64,000 nucleotides of DNA from the NCBI GenBank assembly GCA_963665765.1, contig OY762464.1:1426001-1490000 (forward strand). Direction: 5' to 3'. The stretch comes from Bin76 sp963665765. Lineage in GTDB: Bacteria; Actinomycetota; Acidimicrobiia; Spongiisociales; ZC4RG35. The position numbers were made by a program, and so were the translations under genes. Of this stretch, positions 25,515 through 34,801 are shown piece by piece (position 1 is the first letter of the stretch; the number at the start of each line of letters is the position of its first letter). The notes below the pieces were generated by a model. The model had not been told where the DNA came from and ran no database searches. It saw nothing but the letters and a program-made list of their open reading frames with translations.

Positions 25515-26089
25515 CCGAATCAGAACCGGCGTCGTACGGTCCCGGCGACTGGTATCGCTTGGCGGCGGGATCCTTTCGCTCGATGCTCCGGGTGGGATTC
25601 ACGGCTTCGGGGGCGGCGCTCCTGGGTTTGGCGCTGGCCTCCCTGCTGCAGGAGTTGGATTGGGTGGCCGGCGGACCGGACCTGACCGTGATGGAGGCTT
25701 TGGGCGCCATCGTCGGGATAGGGGCGGTGGGAGGCGCCATTTTGGGTCTGGCGGCCGAGGCCACCTATGGCGCGGCCAACCTGGAGGAGGAGCATGATGT
25801 GGGGCGCCGCGCCGGCGGGAGAGTGATCGCCGGACTGCTGGTCTCCATCGCCCTCCTGGTGCTGGGCATCCTGACGCCTCTTCCCGAAGGCCTGCCCATC
25901 ACGGTGGCGTACGGGAAGGCCACCCTCCGGGCGGCGGGAGTCGCCGGGCTCCTCTCCTGCTCCCTGGTCCCGCCCCTGACCGCCCTGCTGTCGGTGCGGG
26001 TGGCCTTCTGGAAGCCCCGGTGGGATGTCTATCTGTTGTTCGGCGTTTGGACCATTCTGATGCTGGCGCTGTTCTCGCCTCCCGGTTGA
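25511..26089 (+). CDS. Integral membrane protein of unknown function in the glc operon
   Basis: The 192-residue product starts at GTG 25511 in a GTGA overlap with glcF. It has four to five hydrophobic segments (about 25-45, 58-80, 97-117, 133-155, 168-188). I do not recognise the family. Tight coupling to glcDEF suggests a membrane anchor, transporter part or regulator of the glycolate oxidase, but nothing in the sequence proves this. Confidence 0.6.
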   Translation: MTESEPASYGPGDWYRLAAGSFRSMLRVGFTASGAALLGLALASLLQELDWVAGGPDLTVMEALGAIVGIGAVGGAILGLAAEATYGAANLEEEHDVGRRAGGRVIAGLLVSIALLVLGILTPLPEGLPITVAYGKATLRAAGVAGLLSCSLVPPLTALLSVRVAFWKPRWDVYLLFGVWTILMLALFSPPG

Positions 26090-26095
26090 CGGCGA

Positions 26096-27859
26096 CTACA
26101 TCCGGTCGGGAACCTCGATTCCCAACAGGTCCAGCAACCTCGAGAGCACCTTCCCCGAGTAGGCGGCCAAGGCCAGCCAAGACCCTCGCCGGTCCGGGTC
26201 GGGCTCGCTGAGGATGTGGCACTGATCGTAAAAGCGGGTGAAGTCGGCCGCCAACCGGTAGCAGTATTCCGCCAGATGATGGGGGGCGCGCTCGGAAGCG
26301 GCCCGCTCGATCGATTCGGGCATCAGGGTCAGGGTGATCATCAAGTCCCGCTCGGCAGGGGTCCTCGGGGAGATCAAGGGGCCCATAACCAGGTTCCCCT
26401 TCGCCGCCCTGGCCAAGACCGACTTGATCCGCACCGCCCCATATTGCAGGTAGGGCCCCGTCTTGCCGGAGAAAGACACGAACCGATCGGGATCGAACAC
26501 GTAGTTGGAGGCGCGATGGGTGGACAGATCCCCGAACTTGAGGGCGGCCAGCCCCACCGCCCGGGCAATCGCCTCTCTCTCCGACCGCGGATAGGACTTG
26601 GCCATATCGTTTTCCTCCAACCGACGGCGGGCGGCCTCCGTAACGGCGCCGATCAGGTCGCTCAGCCGAACCACCCCTCCTTCCCGGGTGCGGAAGGGCC
26701 GGCCGTCGCGGCCGTTCATGGTGCCGAATCCGATGTGCTCCATGCCCACCTCCGGGGGCGCCAGTCCGGTCAGGCGGGCCGCTCGGAAAACTCCTCGGAA
26801 GTGGTCGGCCTGCCGGGAGTCCACCACATACAGAATCAGGTCGGCGGCCAGATCATCCACCCGCATCTCGATGGTGGCCAGATCGGTGGTGGCGTAGAGG
26901 GCGGCGCCATCCGACTTGCGCAGGATCAGAGGCGGGAGCGGGGCGCGGTCGTCCGCCGAGGCCACCTCCACCACCGTGGCCCCCTCGCTTTCGACCACCA
27001 GCCCGCTTTCCTTCATCCGTTGGATCATGGCCTCCACCCGGTCGGCCACCGCGCTCTCCCCGTACCACAGATCGAACTTGACGCCCAGCCGAGCGAAGTC
27101 CTCCCGCTGGCTTTCCATGGATATCCGAACTATCTGCTCCCACAGTGCCCGATATCCCGCCCGCCCCGCCTGCAAGTCCAAAGTGGCCCGCCGCGCCTCC
27201 TCGGCCCGGCGCGGGTCGGACGCGCAAGCCGCCGCGATCCGCGGGTACATCTCCGACAACTCCGCCAGATCGAGCGGCGCTTCGGGGGGATACCCCCCGG
27301 GACGGTCCTCGAAATAGGCCAGTGCGGGAAATCTTTCCCGCACCCCGATGATCAGCATCCCCATCTGGGTCCCCCAATCACCGAAATGGGGATCGCGGGT
27401 CACCCGGTGCCCGATCGCCGCCAGGATGGCGGCCAGGGAATCGCCGATGATGGTGGACCGAAGATGGCCCACGTGCATGGGTTTGGCGACGTTCGGACCA
27501 CCATAGTCCACCACCACATTCCGGGGGTCTTTGGTGCGGGGGGCGCCCAGATGCGGATCGGCGGCCATCTTCGCCACCCATTCGGCCAGAAAGGAATCGG
27601 ACAGCCGCAGGTTCACAAAGCCGGGTCCGGCGGTGGTTACTTCGGCGAAACGTTGATCCACCTCCGTCAGGGCCACTATTTCAGCCGCCAGTCGGGAGGG
27701 AGGCCGACGGGCCGGGCGAGCGGCGGCCAGCGCTCCGTTGCATTGAAAATCGCCCAATTCGGGCCGCTTCGACGGGAAGACCTTGCCCCAATGGCGGTCG
27801 AGACCCAACTCCTCGAAGGCCGCGCCAAAGATCTCTCCCAACCGGGAAATCAGTGACAT
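26096..27859 (-). CDS. argS: Arginyl-tRNA synthetase
   Basis: The 587-residue class I synthetase charges tRNA-Arg. The HIGH motif is HVGHLRS within GGPNVAKPMHVGHLRSTIIGD. The FGDWGTQMGMLI block, LWYGESAV, and the C-terminal DALR anticodon-binding part (from about 470, ending LLDLLGIEVPDRM) are all present. An ArgS N-terminal additional domain is visible in the first 100 residues. The ATG at 27859 is chosen because upstream residues lack family sequence. It converges on the membrane protein gene and is divergent from the amidase gene. Confidence 0.93.
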   Translation of the reverse strand: MSLISRLGEIFGAAFEELGLDRHWGKVFPSKRPELGDFQCNGALAAARPARRPPSRLAAEIVALTEVDQRFAEVTTAGPGFVNLRLSDSFLAEWVAKMAADPHLGAPRTKDPRNVVVDYGGPNVAKPMHVGHLRSTIIGDSLAAILAAIGHRVTRDPHFGDWGTQMGMLIIGVRERFPALAYFEDRPGGYPPEAPLDLAELSEMYPRIAAACASDPRRAEEARRATLDLQAGRAGYRALWEQIVRISMESQREDFARLGVKFDLWYGESAVADRVEAMIQRMKESGLVVESEGATVVEVASADDRAPLPPLILRKSDGAALYATTDLATIEMRVDDLAADLILYVVDSRQADHFRGVFRAARLTGLAPPEVGMEHIGFGTMNGRDGRPFRTREGGVVRLSDLIGAVTEAARRRLEENDMAKSYPRSEREAIARAVGLAALKFGDLSTHRASNYVFDPDRFVSFSGKTGPYLQYGAVRIKSVLARAAKGNLVMGPLISPRTPAERDLMITLTLMPESIERAASERAPHHLAEYCYRLAADFTRFYDQCHILSEPDPDRRGSWLALAAYSGKVLSRLLDLLGIEVPDRM

Positions 27860-27953
27860 CCAAACATCCCTTCCGCCGAAAGGCAATCCTACCGGAGCGC
27901 CATCCGTCCGATGGTATTGGACTGGCGAGCCCCGGCTTGCCATCATTGTCGCG

Positions 27954-29456
27954 ATGAAGACCACAGAATATCGCCATTACGACGCCCTGGGACTGGCCGA
28001 ACTCATCGCCGGCCGGCAACTGTCGGCCACCGAGGCGCTGGAAGCCGCCATTGCCCAGATAGAGAACCTCAACCCGAGCCTTCGGGCCGTGGTCCACACC
28101 ACCTATGATCGGGCCCACCGCTTGGCGGAATCGCCCCTCCCGCCCACCCCTTTGGCGGGGGTGCCCTTTCTCCTCAAGGATCTCGGTCAGTTCTGGGAGG
28201 GGGTACCCACCTCCTCGGGGTCCCGGGCGCTGTTGGGCTTTGTTCCCGGCTTCACCTCCACCCTCACCTCCCGCTATCTGGCGGGGGGCCTCGTCATCGC
28301 CGGCAAGACTGCGACCCCCGAATTCGGGATGGCGTCGGTCACGGAGCCGGCCGTGCACGGCATCACCCACAACCCTTGGGATCCCGAGGTCACTGCCGGT
28401 GGATCGTCGGGTGGATCGGCGTCGGCAGTGGCGGCGGGCCTGGTTCCGGCCGCCCACGCCAGCGATGGCGGCGGATCGATCCGCATACCGAGTTCTGCCT
28501 GTGGTTTGGTGGGATTGAAGCCCACCCGGGGAAGGAACCCGATGGGACCGGTGGTGGGAGAAGGCTGGTACGGCTTGGCCGCTTCGCACGTAGTCACTCG
28601 GACGGTGAGAGATTCGGCGGCCTTCCTGGATCTCAGTCATGGACCCGAGCCCGGAGATCCATATGCGGCGCCACCGCCCGAAACCACCTACGCCCAAGCC
28701 CTGACCGCGCCCCCTCGCCGGCTGCGGATCGGCTTGATCGAGGACGCGGTGACCGGCGATGTGTCGTTGGCGCCCGAAAACCGGAGGGCCGTCGATCGGA
28801 CAGCCGCTCTGCTGGAAGATCTGGGTCATCGGGTGGAGCCCGTCTCCACCGGCATCGGGCCCGGGCCGGGCAGACGGGCGATGCTCACTCTCTCCTCGGT
28901 CGACACGGCCTGGATGGTCCAGTCCTTCGGTATCGACCTGACCCTGTTGGAGCCGGCCAACCAACTGGCGGTCAAGTCCGGTCAGGAAGTCGCCGCCACC
29001 GAGTTTGCCGCCAATTTGTTTCTGGTTCGCAGATACGGCCGCCGGCTCGGGCGGATCATGGAGGACCACGATGTCCTGGTTACTTCCACTCTCGGCACCC
29101 CGCCCTGGCCTCACCGCCTTCTGCAACCCGACCCCTGCCAGCAGGAGCGGATCGCCGCCGTGCTGGCAGGCCGTCACCGGGGATCGGCGTTCGAAGTGAT
29201 GGAGGAGTTGGCGGAAAAGAACATGGACCGGATTCCCAATACCTGGTTGTTCAATATGACCGGCCAACCCGCCATGAGTCTTCCCCTTCACCGCACCCCC
29301 CACGGGCTTCCGGTGGGGGTGCAACTGGTGGGACGATTCGGAAGAGAGGACGACCTGTTCAACCTGGCCGGCCAACTGGAAGAGGCGCGGCCTTGGGACT
29401 ATCCCTTCACGGATCCCGCCCAACCCCAGTGGGCGGAGGATTCTTTACCGCGGTAG
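27954..29456 (+). CDS. Amidase (amidase signature family)
   Basis: The 500-residue amidase has the Ser-cisSer-Lys catalytic set: Lys in FLLKDLG (about residue 75), GGSSGGSASAVAAG (about 150-163) and DGGGSIRIPSSACGLVG (about 172-188), with the nucleophile in GGSIRIP. These enzymes hydrolyse amides such as aryl- or alkyl-carboxamides. The GatA role is unlikely because gatB and gatC are not adjacent. Neighbouring PAC2 gene starts ten bases later. Substrate unknown. Confidence 0.87.
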   Translation: MKTTEYRHYDALGLAELIAGRQLSATEALEAAIAQIENLNPSLRAVVHTTYDRAHRLAESPLPPTPLAGVPFLLKDLGQFWEGVPTSSGSRALLGFVPGFTSTLTSRYLAGGLVIAGKTATPEFGMASVTEPAVHGITHNPWDPEVTAGGSSGGSASAVAAGLVPAAHASDGGGSIRIPSSACGLVGLKPTRGRNPMGPVVGEGWYGLAASHVVTRTVRDSAAFLDLSHGPEPGDPYAAPPPETTYAQALTAPPRRLRIGLIEDAVTGDVSLAPENRRAVDRTAALLEDLGHRVEPVSTGIGPGPGRRAMLTLSSVDTAWMVQSFGIDLTLLEPANQLAVKSGQEVAATEFAANLFLVRRYGRRLGRIMEDHDVLVTSTLGTPPWPHRLLQPDPCQQERIAAVLAGRHRGSAFEVMEELAEKNMDRIPNTWLFNMTGQPAMSLPLHRTPHGLPVGVQLVGRFGREDDLFNLAGQLEEARPWDYPFTDPAQPQWAEDSLPR

Positions 29457-29466
29457 GCTAGGGAGC

Positions 29467-30327
29467 GTGTCGCGTGTCAATCGGCGTAGATACGGGCCCT
29501 TGGGACCACCGACCGCCTTGGTGGCCTACCGGGGCTGGGGAGACGCGGGAGAGGCTTCCAGCCGAGCGGTGGAGCATGTGCTTTCCGCCCATCCTTCGGT
29601 GCTCTTGGACGAAATCGACGCCGAGGAGTATTTCGATTTCCAGGTCCTGCGTCCCGAGATTCGCTTCGGGGAGTCCGGGGCCGTCTCCGTGAACTGGCCG
29701 AGCACCAAGATCTACCTGACCACTCCGCCCGAGACCAGTCCTCTTCTGGTGATAACCGGTGACGAGCCCCATGCCCGGTGGAAGACCTATGTCCGGCAGA
29801 TCCTGGACCTGTGCCGCGGGGCGGGGGTGGAGAGGGCGCTGACCATGGGAGCTTTCATAGGCCAGACGGCCCACACTTTCCCGGTGCCCATGGTGGGCAG
29901 GGCGGCCCGTCCGGATCTGCTGCGACGACACGGCCTGTCCGGATCGAACTACCAGGGTCCCACCGGGATAGTGGGAGTCCTTCACCAAGCCTTCACCCAG
30001 GAGGGCTGGAACGCCCTCACCTTGTGGGCGGGGGTCCCCCACTATCTCTCCACCCAGGAGTATCCACCCGCCTGCCTGGCCCTGGTCCGCAAGGCCTCCC
30101 AGATCCTGGAAATCAGCCTGGGGACCACTCCCTTGGAGGAGGACGTTTCCGAGTTTCACAAGAACCTGGATGAGGTGATCGCCCAATCGGACGACCTCGC
30201 CCGATACATAGAGCATCTGGAACAGGAACTGACCAAAGATGCCGATCTTCATCCGGCCAACCTGGACGACGCCCGCGATCAGATGATCTCCGACATCGAA
30301 GACTATCTGCGGCGCCCGGAAGGCTGA
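29467..30327 (+). CDS. PAC2 family protein
   Basis: The 286-residue protein resembles the PAC2 (proteasome assembly chaperone-like) family common in actinobacteria. Visible marks are ALVAYRGWGDAGEASSRAVEHVL at the N-terminus, LLVITGDEPHARWKTYVRQIL and PALGVPHYLS-like sequence in the middle, and a helical C-terminus. Actinobacterial members occur in species with proteasomes, but no assembly role has been shown for most. It starts at GTG 29467, ten bases after the amidase gene, so co-transcription is likely. Confidence 0.82.
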   Translation: MSRVNRRRYGPLGPPTALVAYRGWGDAGEASSRAVEHVLSAHPSVLLDEIDAEEYFDFQVLRPEIRFGESGAVSVNWPSTKIYLTTPPETSPLLVITGDEPHARWKTYVRQILDLCRGAGVERALTMGAFIGQTAHTFPVPMVGRAARPDLLRRHGLSGSNYQGPTGIVGVLHQAFTQEGWNALTLWAGVPHYLSTQEYPPACLALVRKASQILEISLGTTPLEEDVSEFHKNLDEVIAQSDDLARYIEHLEQELTKDADLHPANLDDARDQMISDIEDYLRRPEG

Positions 30328-30378
30328 GACCCCGGTTCGGCGCGACCCGAGCCATCACCGGGACGTCCCGGTTACCGG

Positions 30379-31941
30379 TTAGGAGAAAAGCCCCGCGTAT
30401 CGGGAGCGCAGGACGTTCTTTTGAACCTTTCCCATGGCGTTGCGAGGCAGGCAGTCGACTATCAGGAATCGTTTGGGAATCTTGTATCCTGCCAGGCGGG
30501 AGGAAAGCCTTCGGCGCAGGCTCCCGGCGGAGGGCTCTTCGGCGCCCCTCCGGACCACCGCCGCCACCACCCCTTCCCCAAAGTCGGGATGAGGCACACC
30601 GAACACCGCTGACTCGGCCACGCCCGGTAGGGAATCGAGCGCCGATTCCACCTGCAGGGGGTGTACGTTCAAGCCCCCCGTGATTATCAAGTCCTTGGAC
30701 CTTCCCGCCAATCTCACTCGGCCGTCGCCGTCGAGATGGGCCAGATCGCCGGTCGCCACCCATCCGTCCGGACTCACCATGGCGGCGGTCTCGGCCGGCC
30801 GGTTCAGGTATCCGGTGAAGGCGCCGGGGCTTTTGGCCAACAGTTCTCCGGTCACCCCCGGCGCCACCTGCTCGCCCGTCTCGTCCACCACCTTGATCTC
30901 CACCCCCTCCAGGGGGAACCCCACCGATCCGGGGACCCGCTCTCCTTCGAAGGGGTTGGAAGTGAGTATTCCCACCTCGGTCATTCCGTAACGCTCCACG
31001 ATCCGGTGACCGCCCCGCCGATGGAACTCTTCCCATACCCGGGGGGCAAGCGGCGCCGATCCGCAGGTGAAAAGCCGCATCCCCCCGGCAGATGGCCGGG
31101 AAAGGGCCGGATGTTCCAATAGCCTCGTGTAGTAGGTGGGCACTCCCATGAACACCGTTGCCCGGCCAAACAGGCCGATGGCCCTCCCGGCATCAAAGCC
31201 AGGCATGAGGATCATTGCGGAACCGGTCAGCAAGGCACAGTGCAGCGCCACCAGTAGTCCGTGGGTATGAAAGAGCGGCAGAGCGTGGATCAGGGTGTCG
31301 TCGGGCCGAAAGTACCACGCTCGGCAGAGGGCCAGGGCATTGGCGGCCAGGGCCCGGTGGGTGAGCACCGCCCCCCGCGGTCTCCCGGTGGTGCCCGAGG
31401 TGTAGAGAATCACCGCCGGGTCATCTCCGGCCGGCGGCCGGACCGTCGCCGGGTCTTCGGCCTGAGCAAGCCCCGCTTGCCCGGTGATGGTTCCATCGGG
31501 TTGGAGAGAGACCAGGGAGGCCGGACCGGTGTGGGGAACCGGGGCCGAGGCCCGGGCGGGATCGCACACCACCACGCGCGGTCGGGCATCGGTGATCAGG
31601 TCTCCCAGTTCGGCCGAGGTGTAGTCCGGGTTGGCGGGAATATAGACCGCCCCGTGGCTCAGGCAGGCCAGATACAAAAAGACATTGGCCAGGGATTTCT
31701 CGACGTAGGCCAGAACCCGGTCCCCGGCCGCCACTCCCCGGGCCCCCAAGCTCCTTCGGCAATCCTCCACCGTCGAAGCCAGCTCGGCATAACTCCACGA
31801 ACCTCCGCCCACCGCCTCCAAGGCCACCTGGTCGGCATGGCGGGAAAAAACCTCTCGCAGCAGGGGATAGAAACCGCCCGGAAGTGCCGGGGGGTCGACC
31901 CCGAAGCGGGCAAGGTCCGAAGACTCAAAGGGGCGGGACAT
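30379..31941 (-). CDS. AMP-forming acyl-CoA synthetase, malonyl-CoA synthetase (MatB)-like
   Basis: The 520-residue adenylate-forming enzyme has the P-loop YTSGTTGRPRGAVLTHRAL (about 177-195), LPLFHTHGLLVAL, VERYGMTEVGILTSNPFEG (about 315-333), and GWVATGDLAHLDGDGRVRLAGRSKDLIITGGLNVHPLQVE with the hinge and adenylate-binding residues. HTHGL, GVPTYYTRLL and RYGMTE resemble malonyl-CoA synthetase (MatB/ACSF3), so a dicarboxylic or short acid is the likely substrate. The terminal catalytic Lys lies in RNAMGKVQKN. It lies 21 bases downstream of tRNA-Phe on the same strand and has no Shine-Dalgarno, so it may be read from the tRNA promoter. Confidence 0.87.
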   Translation of the reverse strand: MSRPFESSDLARFGVDPPALPGGFYPLLREVFSRHADQVALEAVGGGSWSYAELASTVEDCRRSLGARGVAAGDRVLAYVEKSLANVFLYLACLSHGAVYIPANPDYTSAELGDLITDARPRVVVCDPARASAPVPHTGPASLVSLQPDGTITGQAGLAQAEDPATVRPPAGDDPAVILYTSGTTGRPRGAVLTHRALAANALALCRAWYFRPDDTLIHALPLFHTHGLLVALHCALLTGSAMILMPGFDAGRAIGLFGRATVFMGVPTYYTRLLEHPALSRPSAGGMRLFTCGSAPLAPRVWEEFHRRGGHRIVERYGMTEVGILTSNPFEGERVPGSVGFPLEGVEIKVVDETGEQVAPGVTGELLAKSPGAFTGYLNRPAETAAMVSPDGWVATGDLAHLDGDGRVRLAGRSKDLIITGGLNVHPLQVESALDSLPGVAESAVFGVPHPDFGEGVVAAVVRRGAEEPSAGSLRRRLSSRLAGYKIPKRFLIVDCLPRNAMGKVQKNVLRSRYAGLFS

Positions 31942-31962
31942 GCCAACACGGTCTCGCCCCGG

Positions 31963-32035
31963 TGGCCAGGGGCAGAATCGAACTGCCGACCCTCGGTTTT
32001 TCAGACCGATACTCTGCCAACTGAGCTACCTGGCC
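31963..32035 (-). tRNA. tRNA-Phe (GAA)
   Basis: A complete 73-base cloverleaf can be drawn: acceptor GGCCAGG with CCTGGCC, anticodon arm TCGGT-CTGAAAA-ACCGA giving GAA, T arm GGCAG-TTCGATT-CTGCC, and discriminator A. No CCA is encoded. It follows tRNA-Asp on the same strand. Confidence 0.95.
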
Positions 32036-32046
32036 TCTCGGACCCG

Positions 32047-32124
32047 TGGCGGGGACGACGGGATTTGAACCCGCGACCTCTGGCTTGACAGGCCAGCGAA
32101 CACTCCAGACTGTTCTACGCCCCC
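32047..32124 (-). tRNA. tRNA-Asp (GTC)
   Basis: The cloverleaf has acceptor GGGGGCG with CGTCCCC, D stem GAAC/GTTC, anticodon arm CTGGC-CTGTCAA-GCCAG giving GTC, T arm GCGGG-TTCAAAT-CCCGT, and discriminator G followed by an encoded CCA. It is the upstream gene of a tRNA-Asp/tRNA-Phe pair separated by 11 bases. Confidence 0.95.
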
Positions 32125-32167
32125 AAAATGCATGGGCGGAGCCGGTTGAACCGGTCCGGTTGGTATC

Positions 32168-32196
32168 AGTATATCGCCGGTGTCGGCCATTGTCTC
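32168..32196 (-). promoter_or_regulatory. Promoter of the tRNA-Asp/tRNA-Phe unit
   Basis: On the minus strand TATACT (32168-32173) lies 17 bases from GAGACA (32191-32196), matching sigma-70-type hexamers at 5/6 and 4/6. The tRNA-Asp 5' end is about 44 bases downstream. The pre-tRNA leader contains the palindrome CCGGTTGAACCGG (32142-32154). No gene lies in the 112-base gap 32126-32237. Confidence 0.5.
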
Positions 32197-32237
32197 CCAG
32201 GTTTGCCGCCACCGGGGAAGGCAGTCCACCCATCTTT

Positions 32238-33260
32238 TCAGTCGAGGGACAGGGCCACCTTTCCCAGTTGCCTCCCCGAGTCCAATCGGGCCATGGCGGC
32301 CGGCAATTCCTCGAAAGGAAAGACCCGGTCCACCGGCGGCGCCTTCGCCCGGCCCGAGGCCAACAGCCCGAGCAGGTCCCGATATTCGGCCGGGGTGTAC
32401 ATGGTGGAGCCAATGATCTCCAGTTGCCGGAAGAACAGGGAGGGGATGCCGATTTGCGCCTTGGCGCCGCTGGTGGCGCCGCACACCACCATCCGGCCCC
32501 CGGGTTTGAGCGAACGGAGCGACTGTCCCCAGGTGGCCGGGCCGACATTTTCCACCACTACGTCCGCCTGCCCTCCGGCCGCCGCCGCGAGGTCCTTGGC
32601 GAACTGTCCGGCGGAGTCGAAACCGGCCTCGGCGCCGTTGGCCACCGCCCAAGCGATCTTCTCCGGATCACGGGAAGTGACGAACACTCGGGCGCCCAGC
32701 GACGATCCCAACCGAGCGGCGGCGCTCGAGACCCCGCCTCCCACGCCCACCACCAGCAAGGTCTCCCCCGCCTGCAGACGACCCCGTCTCAACATTCGGA
32801 AGGCGGTGCCGGCCGCCAGGGAAAACGAGCCCGCCGTCTCCCAGGACAAATTGGAGGGCTTCGGCGCGGCGTTGGCGGCGGGAACCACCACCCTTTCCGC
32901 CAGGGTCCCCTGACTGTGCTCCCCCAGCACCCCAAAGGATCGGCAATAGACGGTGTCCCCCGCGGCGCACACCGGGCATGCCCCACAGGAAAGAGAGGGG
33001 TTGATGATCACCTCGTCTCCCTCGGCCAGATCCTCCACCCCCGGCCCGACCGCATCCACCACCCCCGCGCCGTCCCCACCGAGGATGTGTGGGAGGCCGG
33101 GTGGAGCGGGGAGGCCGTGGGTCACCCAGATGTCCAGGTGGTTGAGGGCAATGATCCGTGGTTTGATTCGCACCTGTCCCTGTCCGGGTTGGATTTCGGG
33201 AACCTCGTCCAGTGATAGAGCACCGGGACCGGTCAGTTCATGTAAACGCCAAGCTCGCAT
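32238..33260 (-). CDS. Zinc-binding alcohol dehydrogenase family protein
   Basis: The 340-residue medium-chain dehydrogenase has GGDGAGVVDAVGPGVEDLAEGDEV (about 64-87), a structural zinc loop with CGACPVCAAGDTVYC (about 97-111), and the NAD(P)-binding LLVVGVGGGVSSAAARLGSSLGA (about 165-187). The active-site GHE is replaced by GGD, so the catalytic zinc may be absent or altered, making a quinone-reductase-like activity possible. Start at 33260 (ATG), beginning MRAWRLHELTGPG. Substrate unknown. Confidence 0.82.
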   Translation of the reverse strand: MRAWRLHELTGPGALSLDEVPEIQPGQGQVRIKPRIIALNHLDIWVTHGLPAPPGLPHILGGDGAGVVDAVGPGVEDLAEGDEVIINPSLSCGACPVCAAGDTVYCRSFGVLGEHSQGTLAERVVVPAANAAPKPSNLSWETAGSFSLAAGTAFRMLRRGRLQAGETLLVVGVGGGVSSAAARLGSSLGARVFVTSRDPEKIAWAVANGAEAGFDSAGQFAKDLAAAAGGQADVVVENVGPATWGQSLRSLKPGGRMVVCGATSGAKAQIGIPSLFFRQLEIIGSTMYTPAEYRDLLGLLASGRAKAPPVDRVFPFEELPAAMARLDSGRQLGKVALSLD

Positions 33261-33352
33261 CTGTCTCAGAATAATGCTTTCGTCACAGAACGGAATACCG
33301 GCCGCTTTTGGTATCCTTTCGGCGACAGGCCCCAACCCAGAAAGGCGACTTC

Positions 33353-34033
33353 ATGACCTTCGAGGTACCAAAGATGGGAAACTCGAGCGAAACGCCCGCC
33401 GGCGACTCCGTGTGGGAACATCAGATCGAGGGGGCGCACTTGATGAAGCTGATGGTGGGGCCCTTTGAAAACAACGTCTACCTGGTGGGTTGCGCCAACA
33501 CGGGGAAAGCGGTGATCGTGGACGCGGCCGCCGAACCGGATCGCATCCTCGATGCGGTCGGGGATTATGACGTCCAGGCCATCCTCACCACCCATGGTCA
33601 CATGGACCATCTGCAGGCGGTGGACCGGGTGAGCGACAAGTTGGACGTCCCGTTTCTCCTGCACCCCGAAGACGTTTTCCTGTTGGCCGACGCCGGAATC
33701 GAAAAAACGACTCCGGACGGCTTGATCGGAGACGGCCAGGAGATCGAGGTGGGGGATTTGCTGCTTCATGCCATCCACACCCCCGGCCACACCCCCGGTT
33801 CCACCACCTTCGTGCTGGAACCCTGGCTGCTAACCGGAGACACCCTGTTTCCGGGCGGTCCCGGCGCCACCCAGTGGGACTACTCCTCCTTCGGCCAGGT
33901 CATGGACTCGGTGGAGGGCCTTTTGGCGCGCTTTGCGGGCCCGACCCTGATATTTCCGGGTCACGGCGCCAACGACACCACGGTGGCCACCGAAAAGCCC
34001 CACACCGGGGAATGGCGAGCCCGGGGCTGGTGA
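33353..34033 (+). CDS. Metallo-beta-lactamase fold hydrolase (glyoxalase II-like)
   Basis: The 226-residue protein has the metal ligands TTHGHMDHLQAV (about 84-95), HTPGHTPGSTTF (about 143-154), TGDTLFPGG (about 163-171) and the final GHG near residue 205, typical of thioester hydrolases such as glyoxalase II. AAAGG lies upstream of the ATG at 33353. It is close to mscR; in mycobacteria an MBL gene lies beside mscR and may hydrolyse formyl-mycothiol. That link is inferred here, because the R-M operon separates the two. Confidence 0.82.
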   Translation: MTFEVPKMGNSSETPAGDSVWEHQIEGAHLMKLMVGPFENNVYLVGCANTGKAVIVDAAAEPDRILDAVGDYDVQAILTTHGHMDHLQAVDRVSDKLDVPFLLHPEDVFLLADAGIEKTTPDGLIGDGQEIEVGDLLLHAIHTPGHTPGSTTFVLEPWLLTGDTLFPGGPGATQWDYSSFGQVMDSVEGLLARFAGPTLIFPGHGANDTTVATEKPHTGEWRARGW

Positions 34034-34090
34034 TAATCGCGATCCTCCCCAAAAGGATTTGCTTATCCGCAATGAGATACGGCTCTCTGT

Positions 34091-34801
34091 TCAGTTGACC
34101 AGCCGATTGTTGAGTTGGCGGCGCCATTGGTCAAAGTCATACCATCCGCAACCGACACAGCCGCTCGGATCCTTCTTGTCAGCTGGTTCCCATCTTGGCC
34201 CACCTTCGTAGAAGAAACGCAGGCCGAAAGGTGTGCCGCGTTCGCCGGTCTTGAAGCATTGCTCGCAGGCGCGGCTCTTGAGAAGGTTGTGGCTGATGCT
34301 GCCGTTCGACTTCTTGAGCAGTTGAAAGTGCGTCTTGATGTCATCATCCGACATGGTGGAGTATGCACTCTGCGTCTGCTGAGTTTCGGGGCTCCACCGA
34401 ATTATCGGCAGCTTATGGTCAACGGTCAACTGGCTTGGGGATCGCTCTGAGCCATCTACGACATCACGGGAACTCAACAATCCGATAACTCGCCGCGCGA
34501 ACCCTTGTGGCATAGACGGACTAGGAATCGCTGTCTCAAACCCACCCGTCCACCGGTCATGTCTTGTGGTACGTTCACACTTTGGGCACAAATGATTTGC
34601 GCTGTCGATTTCCAGGCCATCGCGACTCTTGGTGCCTCTCTGCAACCCTTGTATGCCCGAGCCGCCCGCTATCTGGGTGATGTTTACGTGTGTGTACTCG
34701 CATTCACGGCAGTGCCACTGTTGATCCTTTAGCACCAGCCAAACCTGATAGATCTTCGTGCCCTTGTTGAAGGTGGCTTCGAATTCTTGCCTGTCTCCCA
34801 T
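34091..34801 (-). CDS. HNH-type restriction endonuclease (probable type II)
   Basis: The 236-residue product has two pairs of zinc-binding CxxC motifs (CRECEYTH with CPKCERTTR; ACEQCFKTG with GCVGCGWYDF). The first half of a beta-beta-alpha-metal site is TVDHKLPIIRW, followed by SHNLLKSRACEQC. This fits HNH nucleases of type II restriction systems. Its ATG overlaps the methyltransferase stop as TGATG, so it is translated after the methylase. Base composition is visibly poorer in GC than the neighbours. Recognition sequence unknown. A decayed or non-restriction nuclease is possible but less likely with a cognate methylase adjacent. Confidence 0.72.
   Translation of the reverse strand: MGDRQEFEATFNKGTKIYQVWLVLKDQQWHCRECEYTHVNITQIAGGSGIQGLQRGTKSRDGLEIDSANHLCPKCERTTRHDRWTGGFETAIPSPSMPQGFARRVIGLLSSRDVVDGSERSPSQLTVDHKLPIIRWSPETQQTQSAYSTMSDDDIKTHFQLLKKSNGSISHNLLKSRACEQCFKTGERGTPFGLRFFYEGGPRWEPADKKDPSGCVGCGWYDFDQWRRQLNNRLVN

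Noticed and set aside
32046..33215. Large plus-strand open frame through the tRNA and dehydrogenase region
   Set aside because: It reads antisense through tRNA genes and a well-supported dehydrogenase.
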